Below are positions 35,587-43,486 of a stretch of 64,000 bases of DNA, piece after piece. The position numbers and the translations under genes were made by a program. The DNA comes from DATAEE01 sp036257535. Its GTDB lineage: Bacteria; Acidobacteriota; Vicinamibacteria; Vicinamibacterales; 2-12-FULL-66-21. The stretch covers positions 7,042 through 71,041 of the forward strand of contig DATAFJ010000148.1 of NCBI GenBank assembly GCA_036257535.1. The letters are read 5' to 3'. A model generated the notes under the pieces. It was not told where the DNA came from, did no database searches, and saw nothing but the letters and a program-made list of their open reading frames with translations. Each line of letters begins with the position of its first letter. The first letter of the stretch is position 1.

Positions 35587-36183
35587 CTAGAACCGCACGC
35601 CGACGCCGACGCGCACCTGGCTGACGTCGAAGTCGTCGCCGCTGTTCAGCAGCGACTGGAACGAGTTGTCCGCGAGAATCTTCTTGTAGCGATACCCGAG
35701 ATCGAGAACGAGCGGTCCTCCCTGCACGATCACTCCGCCGCCGACTCCCAAGAGCGGCTCGGTGCGGTCGAGGAAGCCGAGCGCGCCGTCGATCACGTCG
35801 CCCGGAATGCCGCTGAAGCCGGTGTGCAGTCGCGCAAAGCCTGCAGTGGCCTCCGCGTACGGCCGGACGGCGGAGCCGGACGCGCTGAACCTGACGCCAG
35901 CCTCGCCGTACCAGGCGGAGACTCGCAGGTCGACGGGCGTGAAATCGAGAATCGAATCCAGCAGCGACGGCTTAACGTCGCTCAAACGACCGGCCTCACC
36001 GACGATGAGGATGTTGTCAGTGAGCTCGAACCCAATGTTCCCGCCGAACGTCGACGCGGCCGCGGTGTCGCCGAAGGTGAACCCGCCAAAGCCTTGCACC
36101 TGGCTGCGCGCCTGCGCGTGCAGAACCGATGGCGTCGATAGCAGGACGATCGACAGAATGGTCACGCCGAAGTGGTGTCGCAT
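35587..36183 (-). CDS. Outer-membrane beta-barrel protein
   Basis: 198 residues; the signal peptide (HHFGVTILSIVLLSTPSVLHAQ) is followed by alternating beta strands with glycine/aromatic girdles (VQGFGGFTFGD, SAWYGEAGVRFSASG, LVLDLGYRYKKIL) and a C-terminal phenylalanine (VGVGVRF) as expected for BAM-inserted barrels. The size fits an eight-stranded OmpA/OmpW-like barrel. A structural or small-solute role is possible; nothing more specific can be read. Upstream lies the GCTCAAA heptad array. Confidence 0.8.
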   Translation of the reverse strand: MRHHFGVTILSIVLLSTPSVLHAQARSQVQGFGGFTFGDTAAASTFGGNIGFELTDNILIVGEAGRLSDVKPSLLDSILDFTPVDLRVSAWYGEAGVRFSASGSAVRPYAEATAGFARLHTGFSGIPGDVIDGALGFLDRTEPLLGVGGGVIVQGGPLVLDLGYRYKKILADNSFQSLLNSGDDFDVSQVRVGVGVRF

Positions 36184-36250
36184 GATCGTGACACTCCGGC
36201 GCTGGCATGGGGCTATTCAGCAACGATGATGCCACTTCGCAGGGCCCACA

Positions 36251-36299
36251 ACTCAAAGCTCATAGCTCAAAGCTCAACGCTCAAAGCTTAAAACTCACC
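36251..36299. repeat. Heptad tandem array, unit GCTCAAA, seven copies
   Basis: Units on the plus strand: ACTCAAA, GCTCATA, GCTCAAA, GCTCAAC, GCTCAAA, GCTTAAA, ACTCACC. It lies in the 120-bp gap between the GNAT stop (36304) and the barrel gene start (36183), both on the minus strand, beginning 4 bp after the GNAT stop. The rest of the gap (36184-36250) shows nothing recognisable. Confidence 0.88.
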
Positions 36300-36303
36300 G
36301 TCC

Positions 36304-36783
36304 TCAGAGCGCCTTGCTCATCAGGATGAAGTGACAGAGCTTCGTGGTGTGCTCGTCGTCGGGGAACGGTGCCGTGCCGGTCTCGACGTAACCGAGGCGG
36401 CGGTAGAAGGGGGGCAGCTCCTCGCGGAGGTTCACGACCTGGATGTCCATGAAGCGACAGCCGGCGGCGCGCGCGCGCGACTCGACCTCGTCCACGAGCG
36501 CGCGGCCGAATCCTCTCCCCTGGATCGCGGGATCGATCGAGAGCATGCCGAAGTAGCTGCGATCGCCGTTGCGCTTCACGTAGACACATCCGGCGAGCGT
36601 TCCAGGTGGATCTTCGAGCACGAGGAACTCGCCGCTGCGCATCAGGCTCGCGACTTCGTCGGGGTTCGTCCGGTCGCCAACCTTGAAGAACCGCTCGACC
36701 TCGTAGGCCTGCGAAATGATCCGCGCGAGCGCCGGCGCATCGTCGGGCGTCGCCGATCGGACGGTCAGTGCCTCCCTCTTCAT
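36304..36783 (-). CDS. GNAT-family N-acetyltransferase
   Basis: 159 residues covering a single GNAT fold: MKREALTVRSATPDDAPALARII at the start, strand 4 (YFGMLSIDPAIQ), the acetyl-CoA loop QGRGFGRALVDEV, and VNLREELPPFYRRLGYVETGT near the end. It should transfer an acetyl group from acetyl-CoA to a small amine or protein N-terminus; acceptor unknown. Its start overlaps the stop of the upstream membrane-protein gene by 4 bp. Confidence 0.87.
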   Translation of the reverse strand: MKREALTVRSATPDDAPALARIISQAYEVERFFKVGDRTNPDEVASLMRSGEFLVLEDPPGTLAGCVYVKRNGDRSYFGMLSIDPAIQGRGFGRALVDEVESRARAAGCRFMDIQVVNLREELPPFYRRLGYVETGTAPFPDDEHTTKLCHFILMSKAL

Positions 36784-37385
36784 AGCGGGAGGCGCGCGGC
36801 CGGCGCGCCGGCGGCCGGCACGATGCGAGCGATCGCAAGACCGCCGAGCAGCCAGCCAATGAGCTCGGTAAATGCCTCGGCGGCGACGAAGGCCGTCGGG
36901 AAGCCGTACCAGTTCCAGTAGCTCGCGCCGATCGAGAGCGACGCGAAGAGCGCCAGCAGGGCGACGGCGATCGCGCGCGTCATCATCGGCGCAACCATGA
37001 GAGATGCGAGATACGCGGCGACTGCGGCGGCGAGCATCGTGCTCGCCAGCTCCGTGACGAGCTGCGCGGGCGACAGCGGGCTTCCGCCGCGCGCGTTGAA
37101 CACGAGAAGACCGAAGGGACCGGCCTGGATCTTCTCCTCCCAGGCCTTCTGCTGTTCGGGCGTCGGCGTCGACCGCATGTCGATCCCCGGGAAAAAGTAC
37201 AGGCCGGACGCGGGCACGCCGGCTTTCATGGCGTCGATGAGCTTCGACTCCTGGTCCGGAGGAAACACGCTCATCCCGGCCGTTCCGAGCGGCGTCGCCA
37301 TGTGCGCGATGGCCGTCCAGACGAACACGACCAGCCCGCCGGCGATCGCCGCGATCAGGATATTCTTCAAGGTTTCACCACTCAT
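36780..37385 (-). CDS. Membrane protein of unknown function
   Basis: 201 residues: one N-terminal helix (NILIAAIAGGLVVFVWTAIAHM), an extracytoplasmic loop with FPPDQESKLIDAMKAG and YFFPGID, then three helices (LASTMLAAAVAAYLASLMVA, AIAVALLALFASLSIGASYWNW, AFTELIGWLLGGLAI). I do not recognise a named family with confidence. ATG 37385 overlaps the DUF885 stop by 4 bp, and its own stop overlaps the GNAT start by 4 bp, so DUF885, membrane protein and GNAT form a tightly coupled operon. Confidence 0.72.
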   Translation of the reverse strand: MSGETLKNILIAAIAGGLVVFVWTAIAHMATPLGTAGMSVFPPDQESKLIDAMKAGVPASGLYFFPGIDMRSTPTPEQQKAWEEKIQAGPFGLLVFNARGGSPLSPAQLVTELASTMLAAAVAAYLASLMVAPMMTRAIAVALLALFASLSIGASYWNWYGFPTAFVAAEAFTELIGWLLGGLAIARIVPAAGAPAARLPL

Positions 37386-39025
37386 CGAAGCCTCGCGACC
37401 TCGTCGTCGAGGCCCGTCATCTCCCAGCGGATCATCGACACGGGCATCATGCCGGCCGCGTGAAACGCGTCGAAGAACTCTCTGAGATTGAATTTGTCCC
37501 CGACCTGGCGCGCGCGGTCGGCGAAGAGCTGCTCGATGTGCGCCTTCCCTATCAGGTAGCTCGTGCCGTAGCCAGGCTGTTCGAGATAGAGCTGCTGCTC
37601 GAACCAGACGGTGTTCCCGTCCTTCGGCAGCCAGCCGTAAGGCGTGTGGTCCACGGCGTATTGCACGGACTGCTCCAGCGTCCATTCGTTGCTGTGCATC
37701 CTGAGCGCTCCAACAGCACGGGCGCCGCGCTGGGCGAGCATGACGTAGATCAGCTCACGCACGCGAGGCCCCGCCCGATCGAGAAAGCCGGCCGTCATCG
37801 CGATCTCCTCGAAGCCGGTGGCGAAGCCTTCGGCGCGCGTGTCCCAGATGTTGTAGAGGAGCGGGACGCTCCGGATGGCGCTGGCGTGCGGCTCGCGTTC
37901 CATGCGCGCGAGATCGAACCAGTGCGTCCCGTGGCCGCGCATCGGCCGCAGGTCGCGATACTCGATCTGCGTGAAGAAATCTCGGAGCGCCGTGGGCGGT
38001 GTAAACCCGCCTTCACGAGCCAACAGCGCGGGCTCGTAGTAGTCGCGAACGGTGAACACCCGTTGATCGCGCAGAAACGCGACAAACTCATTCACCGCCT
38101 CACGATAACGCCGCCGATACTCCTCGTCGGTAGCGACCATCTCGAGCTTCGGCAGGTCGCGATCGCGGTGCTCGGCCAGCTTCAGGTGCGTCCACGCCCG
38201 CGCGAGCTCGCGCTGAACGATGACGAGCTGATCCTGCCAGGTGTAAGGCTCGAGATGGACGTTCTTCATGTACCAGTCGTAGTTCTCGATGCCTACCCCC
38301 GACGCCCTGGTCTGTGTTTTGTACCGCTCCTCGAGCCAGCCGCGAAAACTCTCGACTGCGCTCTTCGCCTTCTCGATGTCAGGCACGAGATCCGGATGGT
38401 GCTCGGCGGCGCCCTTCGCGAGCGTGGACAGCAGGCCGGCCTCGTCGTGCTTGATGCGCGCGCCGAGGAAGTACAGGTCGCGCGCCTCCTCGACGAGGTT
38501 GCGCCTGCCCTGCTCGAGCCAGCCGGGGATCGCGCGAAGCTGCTCGCGCAGAGCCGCGAGCCGGTCCGGTTGCAGTGGAAAGTGATACTTCCACAGCTCG
38601 ATCGCGAGAGGCCGCGCGGGCCCTTCGCGCGCAGGCACGTCGCTGTCGCTCTCCTGGACCACTTCGTAGAAGCACGGATTGCGTGACCAGGGACGCAGCA
38701 CCCGGTGGTCGAAGTCCATCCCGTTCAGCTCCGCGCGCACGAGGTGGTAGTCGACCTGCTGCGGGACGGGCCAGCCAGAGCTGTCAATGCTCGCCAGTCT
38801 CTTTTGAAAGGCCGACAGCCCTTTTCGCTGTTCCGCGACTGCTTTCGGAGTGAAATCCGGTACGCCGCCAATCCTCTTTGGAGTCTGGAACTCGCGCCAT
38901 TCCTTGAACAGGGCGACGAGGTCGTCGTAGGAGGATGCGGTCCGCGCCGCAGATGATCCCGCTTCGCAGCACACGACGACGATCGAGACGCCAACAAGAC
39001 TCTTTTGCAGCAGCTGCAGCTTCAC
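37382..39025 (-). CDS. DUF885-family secreted protein without the zinc motif
   Basis: 547 residues with a short N-terminal signal (LVGVSIVVVCCEAGSSA). Family landmarks are EGFATGFEE and PGYGTSYLIGKAHIEQL near the C-terminus. Most DUF885 proteins carry an HExxPGHH-like zinc motif; the equivalent place here reads RPMRGHGTHWFDLARM, so a classical metalloprotease site is absent. The start is a GTG (39025) located inside the heptad array, with GAGGAAG of the array placed as Shine-Dalgarno. The gene downstream overlaps by 4 bp. Confidence 0.78.
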   Translation of the reverse strand: MKLQLLQKSLVGVSIVVVCCEAGSSAARTASSYDDLVALFKEWREFQTPKRIGGVPDFTPKAVAEQRKGLSAFQKRLASIDSSGWPVPQQVDYHLVRAELNGMDFDHRVLRPWSRNPCFYEVVQESDSDVPAREGPARPLAIELWKYHFPLQPDRLAALREQLRAIPGWLEQGRRNLVEEARDLYFLGARIKHDEAGLLSTLAKGAAEHHPDLVPDIEKAKSAVESFRGWLEERYKTQTRASGVGIENYDWYMKNVHLEPYTWQDQLVIVQRELARAWTHLKLAEHRDRDLPKLEMVATDEEYRRRYREAVNEFVAFLRDQRVFTVRDYYEPALLAREGGFTPPTALRDFFTQIEYRDLRPMRGHGTHWFDLARMEREPHASAIRSVPLLYNIWDTRAEGFATGFEEIAMTAGFLDRAGPRVRELIYVMLAQRGARAVGALRMHSNEWTLEQSVQYAVDHTPYGWLPKDGNTVWFEQQLYLEQPGYGTSYLIGKAHIEQLFADRARQVGDKFNLREFFDAFHAAGMMPVSMIRWEMTGLDDEVARLR

Positions 39026-39079
39026 ACTTCACACTTCCTCGTTACTTCGTACTTCGCGCTTCGTACTTCGTACTTGGGT
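39020..39079. repeat. Heptad tandem array, unit GAAGTAC (minus strand), bridging two genes
   Basis: Units on the plus strand: CTTCACA, CTTCACA, CTTCCTC, a 4-nt GTTA, then CTTCGTA, CTTCGCG, CTTCGTA, CTTCGTA, CTTGGGT. On the coding strand it contains the last codons and stop of the DUF3500 gene, the whole 16-bp gap, and the Shine-Dalgarno and GTG start of the DUF885 gene. The array at 61575 has the same layout. Confidence 0.9.
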
Positions 39080-40250
39080 ACCGATGTCCGTGCTCGGGGT
39101 CATGGCGATGCTGTTCGTAGTGCTGGCGCAGCAGATCCTTGCCGTAGTCGTTGCCGTTCGGTGTGCGCACTATGGTGTGAACGTGACGCCGTGTCGGTAC
39201 GCGCGGGCCTTCCAGCGCCACCGGGGTCTGATGATCGAACTCGATCAGAATGACGGGGCTCTGAATGCGATAGTAAAACACATCCGCTCCACCAGCCCAG
39301 GCGAAGTAGGTGTCCTCCAGCTTCGCGCGCACTTCCTCGAGCCGCACCTTCGCATGCCCCTCGTCCATGTGGCCGACGTAGGCGGCGACAATCTCCATCA
39401 GCAGCTTTTTCTGCTCGGCCGTCAGATCGGACGCGCGCATGCCCGCATAATCGAGCACGAGGTTGTCGCGAAAGGCCTGCGCCACCGCGTGGTTGCCTGA
39501 CTTGTCCGGATCGATGATCGCCTTCGCGCGCTGGTCGTCACGGAGCGCGCGGAAAAGCGTCAGCCCGGCGTTCTGCTCGTCCTGGAGGACGACAGTTCCT
39601 GCGTACTTCCCGCTTTCGGCAGACACCGGCTCGGATCCCATGAACGTCGGCGTCATCACGACCTGATCGCGCAGGATGAAGTAATTGATGATCAGGTGAT
39701 GGCCGTCGAGCTGCCACCCCCACGGCTCGGTATCGGAAGGCTGGCCCATGACCGTGAGGTGATACAGGCCTTCGCCGTACTCGTCGAAGTTTCTGACCAG
39801 CTCGGCCAGGTGGCCGTTGAGCCGCATGATGTTGCGCGAGGTTTCGAGTCCGCGCGCGCTCAGCGACGCGCGCAGCAGCGCGTAGGCGCGCCCTTGCTGC
39901 GCCTCCGTCATCTCCTTGAATGAGACCCCCTGCCGTTTGTATCGGTGAATGTTGTTCCACAGCCTCCACTCGCCGTCGTCCACGCCGAAGCTCGTGTTCT
40001 TGCGCTGCCCGGGTGTGAGCGCGGCCAGGAATGCATCGGCGGCCGCGCGAACCGGCGCCGTGGTCACGCCGGTTGCCCGGATCGGGAAGAGGCCCGGGGT
40101 GACGGCGCCATGCGTCGTGACGCCCTTGAACGGCTCGGCGAGTGGATCCTGAGGCTGTCCAGGCTGACCCGCGAGAGGCCCGGCGCGCAGCACGAGCACG
40201 ACGAGCACCAGCCCGGCACCGATGGTGAGGGTCAGGCGCGGATTCGTCAT
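39042..40250 (-). CDS. DUF3500-family secreted protein
   Basis: 402 residues; signal peptide about 1-28. The body matches the DUF3500 pattern: LTPGQRKNTSFGVDDGEWRLWNNIH, a long helical middle, GWQLDGHHLIINYFI, and FAWAGGADVFYYRIQSPVILIEFDHQ close to the C-terminus. The histidine-rich DGHHL and EFDHQ could bind metal. Function of the family is not established. The final residues (STKYEARSTK) are encoded by the GAAGTAC heptad array and are probably not conserved. CAGAAT lies 8 nt upstream of the ATG. It is the first gene of the DUF3500-DUF885-membrane-GNAT group. Confidence 0.83.
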   Translation of the reverse strand: MTNPRLTLTIGAGLVLVVLVLRAGPLAGQPGQPQDPLAEPFKGVTTHGAVTPGLFPIRATGVTTAPVRAAADAFLAALTPGQRKNTSFGVDDGEWRLWNNIHRYKRQGVSFKEMTEAQQGRAYALLRASLSARGLETSRNIMRLNGHLAELVRNFDEYGEGLYHLTVMGQPSDTEPWGWQLDGHHLIINYFILRDQVVMTPTFMGSEPVSAESGKYAGTVVLQDEQNAGLTLFRALRDDQRAKAIIDPDKSGNHAVAQAFRDNLVLDYAGMRASDLTAEQKKLLMEIVAAYVGHMDEGHAKVRLEEVRAKLEDTYFAWAGGADVFYYRIQSPVILIEFDHQTPVALEGPRVPTRRHVHTIVRTPNGNDYGKDLLRQHYEQHRHDPEHGHRYPSTKYEARSTK

Positions 40251-40298
40251 GGCCGGCTATTCTGATACGCTCATCCCCCGCTCGCAACAGGAGGACGC

Positions 40299-40523
40299 AT
40301 GGGTCTCTTCGGCAAGGCCGAGGCGGAAAGCGTCGACGTGCTTGGCAGGGCGCTGCGGTGCGAGGTCTGTCACCACACGAAGTTCTGGCGGCAGACGGCC
40401 AACCTGCACGGGGCCGTGTCCGCCTTTTTCGACGTTGAATGGCTCACCGGCCGGAAGGCGACGTGCATCATCTGTGAGCGGTGCGGATACATCCACTGGT
40501 TCATGCCCGTCCAGGAGGCCTGA
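40299..40523 (+). CDS. Small zinc-ribbon protein
   Basis: 74 residues with two cysteine pairs, CEVC near residue 21 and CIICERC near 56, that would chelate one zinc; the rest forms a compact beta structure (TKFWRQTANLHGAVSAFFDVEWLTG). It resembles small nucleic-acid-binding zinc ribbons, but no partner can be named. AGGAGG lies 5 nt upstream of the ATG. It is divergent from the DUF3500 gene with a 48-bp shared promoter gap. Confidence 0.75.
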   Translation: MGLFGKAEAESVDVLGRALRCEVCHHTKFWRQTANLHGAVSAFFDVEWLTGRKATCIICERCGYIHWFMPVQEA

Positions 40524-40525
40524 GA

Positions 40526-40541
40526 CGAGGCTAAGGCCTCG
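40526..40541. repeat. Small palindrome CGAGGC-TAAG-GCCTCG behind a gene end
   Basis: 6-bp arms around TAAG, followed by TACTAC, starting 2 bp after the zinc-ribbon stop. It is of the same type as the elements at 27291 and 47347 and could also act as a weak transcription terminator or mRNA 3'-end hairpin, though no U tract follows. Confidence 0.55.
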
Positions 40542-40550
40542 TACTACCCC

Positions 40551-40580
40551 TCGAACCTTTTCGAACCTTCTCGAACCCTT
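40551..40580. repeat. Decamer tandem array TCGAACCNNN, three copies, upstream of DUF4097 gene
   Basis: Units TCGAACCTTT, TCGAACCTTC, TCGAACCCTT. A TCTAAT hexamer (40587-40592) follows directly, 5 nt before ATG 40598. The same decamer reappears on the other side of this gene at 41465. Confidence 0.85.
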
Positions 40581-40597
40581 TGTCCGTCTAATCGTCC

Positions 40598-41464
40598 ATG
40601 ACCAAAGCCCTTTGCGTGCTCGCCATCCTTTTCGTGGCGTCGCCGGCCGCTTCGAGCCAGACCGATGGGGAGCGGTCGAAGCAGTTCGACAAGACCGTCG
40701 CCCTGCCGTCAGGCGGCTACCTCAGTCTGAATGCAACCAAAGGGAGCGTGAAGCTCACCTCCTGGGACCGCGACGAGGTCGCGATTCACGCGCTCATCCG
40801 CGCGTCCCGCGACGTCGACGCCGACTATGCCCGCCGGAGCGTCGAGGCGACGACAGTCGAGGTGACGGCCGGCGCCAGGGACGTCCGCATCCGGTCGAAC
40901 TACGACAACGTGCCTTCCTATAAAGAATGGTGGCTGGGTGGCCAGTCGCGTGACGTTCCGGAAATCCATTACGAGATTCGCGCGCCACGGAAGCTCCAGC
41001 TCCGCCTCGACATCGACCGCTCGAACACGACTGTCACGGCGTTCGAGGGGCGGGTGGACATCGTGAGCGACCGGAGCGAGCTCGGCGTCCGCGGAATCGC
41101 AGGGCGGCTCGCCATCGAAGCGGATCGCGGCGGGCACTCGCGGCTCGAAGACATCCGCGGCTCGCTCGACCTCGAGGCGGATCGCACCGACGTGACGATC
41201 GCGTTCTCGAAGCTCGACGCGCGTTCGTCGATCGAAGTCGATCGCGGGGACGTCCGGATCGAGGTGCCCTCCGCGCAGGGCCTGACGCTCAACGCCGACC
41301 TGACGCGCCGAAGCGGGTTCGACTCGGACGTGGCGCTCGACAAACGCAGCGGCGACGAGCGCCGGTTCACCGCCGACGTGAACGGCGGCGGCCCCACGCT
41401 CACCCTCGAATCGGATCGCGGCCGCATCCGGCTCGTCTCTCGACTGGGCTCGGGACGACCCTGA
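40598..41464 (+). CDS. Secreted DUF4097-type beta-helical protein
   Basis: 288 residues; signal peptide MTKALCVLAILFVASPAASS. The rest is a run of short beta repeats with a D-R-x pattern every 20 or so residues (LDIDRSNTTVTAFEG, DIVSDRSELGVRG, AIEADRGGHSRLED, DLEADRTDVTIAF, SIEVDRGDVRIEV, TLESDRGRIRLV), the shape of the right-handed beta helix in DUF4097/DUF4098 adhesin-like proteins. Probably an exported structural or envelope-stress protein. TCGAACC decamer arrays lie on both sides of the gene. Confidence 0.8.
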   Translation: MTKALCVLAILFVASPAASSQTDGERSKQFDKTVALPSGGYLSLNATKGSVKLTSWDRDEVAIHALIRASRDVDADYARRSVEATTVEVTAGARDVRIRSNYDNVPSYKEWWLGGQSRDVPEIHYEIRAPRKLQLRLDIDRSNTTVTAFEGRVDIVSDRSELGVRGIAGRLAIEADRGGHSRLEDIRGSLDLEADRTDVTIAFSKLDARSSIEVDRGDVRIEVPSAQGLTLNADLTRRSGFDSDVALDKRSGDERRFTADVNGGGPTLTLESDRGRIRLVSRLGSGRP

Positions 41465-41505
41465 GCGAACCCCACTCGAACCAATTCGAACCCATTCGAA
41501 CCTCA
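41465..41505. repeat. Decamer tandem array TCGAACCNNN, four copies, between convergent stop codons
   Basis: Units GCGAACCCCAC (11 nt), TCGAACCAAT, TCGAACCCAT, TCGAACCTCA. The array begins at the base after the DUF4097 stop, and the last three bases of the final unit (TCA) are the alkB stop codon on the other strand. Confidence 0.85.
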
Positions 41506-42126
41506 ATACTTGCGAAACGTGAGGTTGAACCGGCCCGGGCCGGTGCCGGGCGGCGCCGTTCCGGGAAGAATTCGCGTGACGCCGTGGAAGCGCAGCCGCG
41601 CAGGGCCGCCCATCACGAAGACGTCGCCCGAGCGCAGGAGGATCGGCCGCGTCGGCTCGCGCCGGGTGAGACCACCGAGGACGAACCGCGCCGTGTCGCC
41701 GAGCGAGACCGACACGATCGGCACGCCGGCCTCAATCGTGTCGCGCCGCTCGTCCTTGTCCTGGTGCACGCCCATGCGGCTGCCGGCATCGTAGAAATTC
41801 ATGATGCACAGGTCAGGCTGCATGTCGAAGCCGGCTCGGGCGGCGGCCTCCGACGCCAGCGTCACGAAGTCGCCAGGAAGAGGAGGCGCCGGCAGATTGT
41901 CGAAGTCGCTTCGGGTCGGCTCGTATGCGTAGGTAAGCGCGTTCCAGTGCCGGCCCAGGCACAGCATGCCGACGCTCATCTTCCGGCCGCCTCGCACCGT
42001 CGGGGTGTACATCGGCACCGGGCCGGACGCCAGCGCGGCGCAGACCTCCCAGAAACGGCGCTGTTCGCCTGCCGGCAGGAACTGCTCGAGCAGCGTGACA
42101 CCGGGCTCCAGCGCCGCGAGGTGCAT
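41503..42126 (-). CDS. alkB: AlkB-family 2-oxoglutarate/Fe(II) dioxygenase (alkylation repair)
   Basis: 207 residues. It oxidatively removes alkyl groups from 1-methyladenine or 3-methylcytosine in DNA or RNA. The iron ligands are His and Asp in MGVHQDKDE and the second His in RFHGVTRI; the 2-oxoglutarate arginines are in FNLTFRKY at the C-terminus; LPGDFVTLASEAAARAGFDMQPDLCIMNFY is the typical region before the HxD. TAGGCT lies 7 nt upstream of the ATG, overlapping the 3' end of the acyltransferase gene, so it may have its own leaderless promoter. Confidence 0.9.
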   Translation of the reverse strand: MHLAALEPGVTLLEQFLPAGEQRRFWEVCAALASGPVPMYTPTVRGGRKMSVGMLCLGRHWNALTYAYEPTRSDFDNLPAPPLPGDFVTLASEAAARAGFDMQPDLCIMNFYDAGSRMGVHQDKDERRDTIEAGVPIVSVSLGDTARFVLGGLTRREPTRPILLRSGDVFVMGGPARLRFHGVTRILPGTAPPGTGPGRFNLTFRKY

Positions 42127-42131
42127 GACGA

Positions 42132-43484
42132 TCAGCCTACCATCGCCGCCTCGCGCAACTCCGCGACGCGCGCGCGAAGACGCTCCGTATCGGCCGCGTA
42201 GTCGTGCTTGCCGCCCGGCGGCATCAGCGGCCGGCCGAACACGACCCTGATACGCGGACCGGCGCCTGGCAAGAGCGCGCGCCAGTTGAACGGTCGCTTT
42301 CGCGGCCAGACATCGAAGGTGCCTTCGATCCCGACAGGCACGATGGGCACGCCCAGCTCGCGCGACAGGATGACCGCGCCCTTTCTGAACCGCCTGACCG
42401 ACCCGTCGATCGAACGCTCCCCTTCCGGAAAGAGCGTCAAAACGCGGCCGCTGCGAAGTCCGGCGGCGCCTGCCTGCAACGCCCGGACGAGATTCGCATC
42501 AGGGTCGACTGGGACGATGTCGAGCGCGTACGCGAGCCGTCTCATGAACGGCGACTCGAAGTATTCGCTCGCGCCGACGAAAAACATCCGGCGGAACACG
42601 CGAAAGGGGACGATTGACGGAATCAGCACTCCGTCGATGTAGCTCTGATGATTCGGACAGACGAGATATCCGCCGGTGGATGGCAGGTGTTCGATGCCTC
42701 GGACCTCGAGCCGGCACCCGAGGCGCAGCACGAATCGGATCAGCAATCCGACGGAGAAGAAAAACATCGCGCCGAACGGCCTGGGTCTCTCGAGTTGCCG
42801 CACCAGCCGCTCGTCAGGCGCGTCGTTCGTCAGCAACCGCCGCCACGTGTCACGGGCTGCCGGCACAGAAGGCCCGGCGCCTGGCGCATTCGTCGCCACG
42901 ACGTCGACGAGATCCCTCAGCGTGAAGATGTGCTGTTCCGCATCGGCACGAAGCCTGACGCCGGCTGCGTGGCAGACGTGAGCGAACAAGGCGACGCGAT
43001 CCATCGAGTCCAGCCCGAGATCGAGCTCCAGGTGTGCGTCGGGTCGGAGCGGCAGGCCCGACGGGACGACGTCGCGAACGATCGTCAGGAGGCGCGCGAC
43101 TCCGGGCACCGCCGCCCATTCGGCGTCTTCGCGCGGGACCGCCGCGCGATCGGATGACGGCTGCAGGCGCGCTTCGATGTCGCGCAGCCGCTTCTCGACC
43201 TCGCCGCGCGCCAGCTTTCCCGCTGCGGTTCGTGGCAGGTCCTGGAGCGTGACCTCGAAGCGGGCGATTCGGTGGCCCTCCGGCAGATCCAGGGACAACC
43301 CTTCGATCTCGAACCGCAGGAGCTCCCGCATGTTCACGATCCGCCGCCGCTGCAGGATGTCGAGGTCGGGTCTGACGAGCGCGTGCAGTTGCGCCGAGGA
43401 CCACACGACGGCGATTTCCCGGATGAAGGGAGATCGCTCGTAGTGTGCTTCTACGGCTTCTGGAAAAAGGGTTTCGTCGCCCAC
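42132..43484 (-). CDS. Lysophospholipid acyltransferase with N-terminal ligase remnant and ACP domain
   Basis: 450 residues in three parts. Residues 1-100 are only the C-terminal subdomain of an AMP-forming acyl ligase (LFPEAVEAHYERSPFIREIAVV; hinge/catalytic lysine in RTAAGK90). Residues about 105-195 form an acyl-carrier domain (DLGLDSMDRVAL, phosphopantetheine on Ser160). Residues about 235-450 are a PlsC-type 1-acyltransferase (NHQSYID with His279, and FPEGERSIDG). The 400-residue adenylation core expected in full-length ligase-ACP-acyltransferase proteins is absent; the amidohydrolase gene ends 2 bp upstream of the GTG 43484. It could still work as an ACP-linked acyltransferase if loaded in trans. 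Confidence 0.75.
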   Translation of the reverse strand: MGDETLFPEAVEAHYERSPFIREIAVVWSSAQLHALVRPDLDILQRRRIVNMRELLRFEIEGLSLDLPEGHRIARFEVTLQDLPRTAAGKLARGEVEKRLRDIEARLQPSSDRAAVPREDAEWAAVPGVARLLTIVRDVVPSGLPLRPDAHLELDLGLDSMDRVALFAHVCHAAGVRLRADAEQHIFTLRDLVDVVATNAPGAGPSVPAARDTWRRLLTNDAPDERLVRQLERPRPFGAMFFFSVGLLIRFVLRLGCRLEVRGIEHLPSTGGYLVCPNHQSYIDGVLIPSIVPFRVFRRMFFVGASEYFESPFMRRLAYALDIVPVDPDANLVRALQAGAAGLRSGRVLTLFPEGERSIDGSVRRFRKGAVILSRELGVPIVPVGIEGTFDVWPRKRPFNWRALLPGAGPRIRVVFGRPLMPPGGKHDYAADTERLRARVAELREAAMVG

Positions 43485-43486
43485 CG

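Noticed and set aside
36251..36299. CRISPR array
   Set aside because: The repeat unit is 7 bp with no spacers, and there are no cas genes; the same holds for the other arrays.
40526..40541. Rho-independent terminator
   Set aside because: The stem is short and no T-run follows, and similar palindromes occur between co-transcribed genes.
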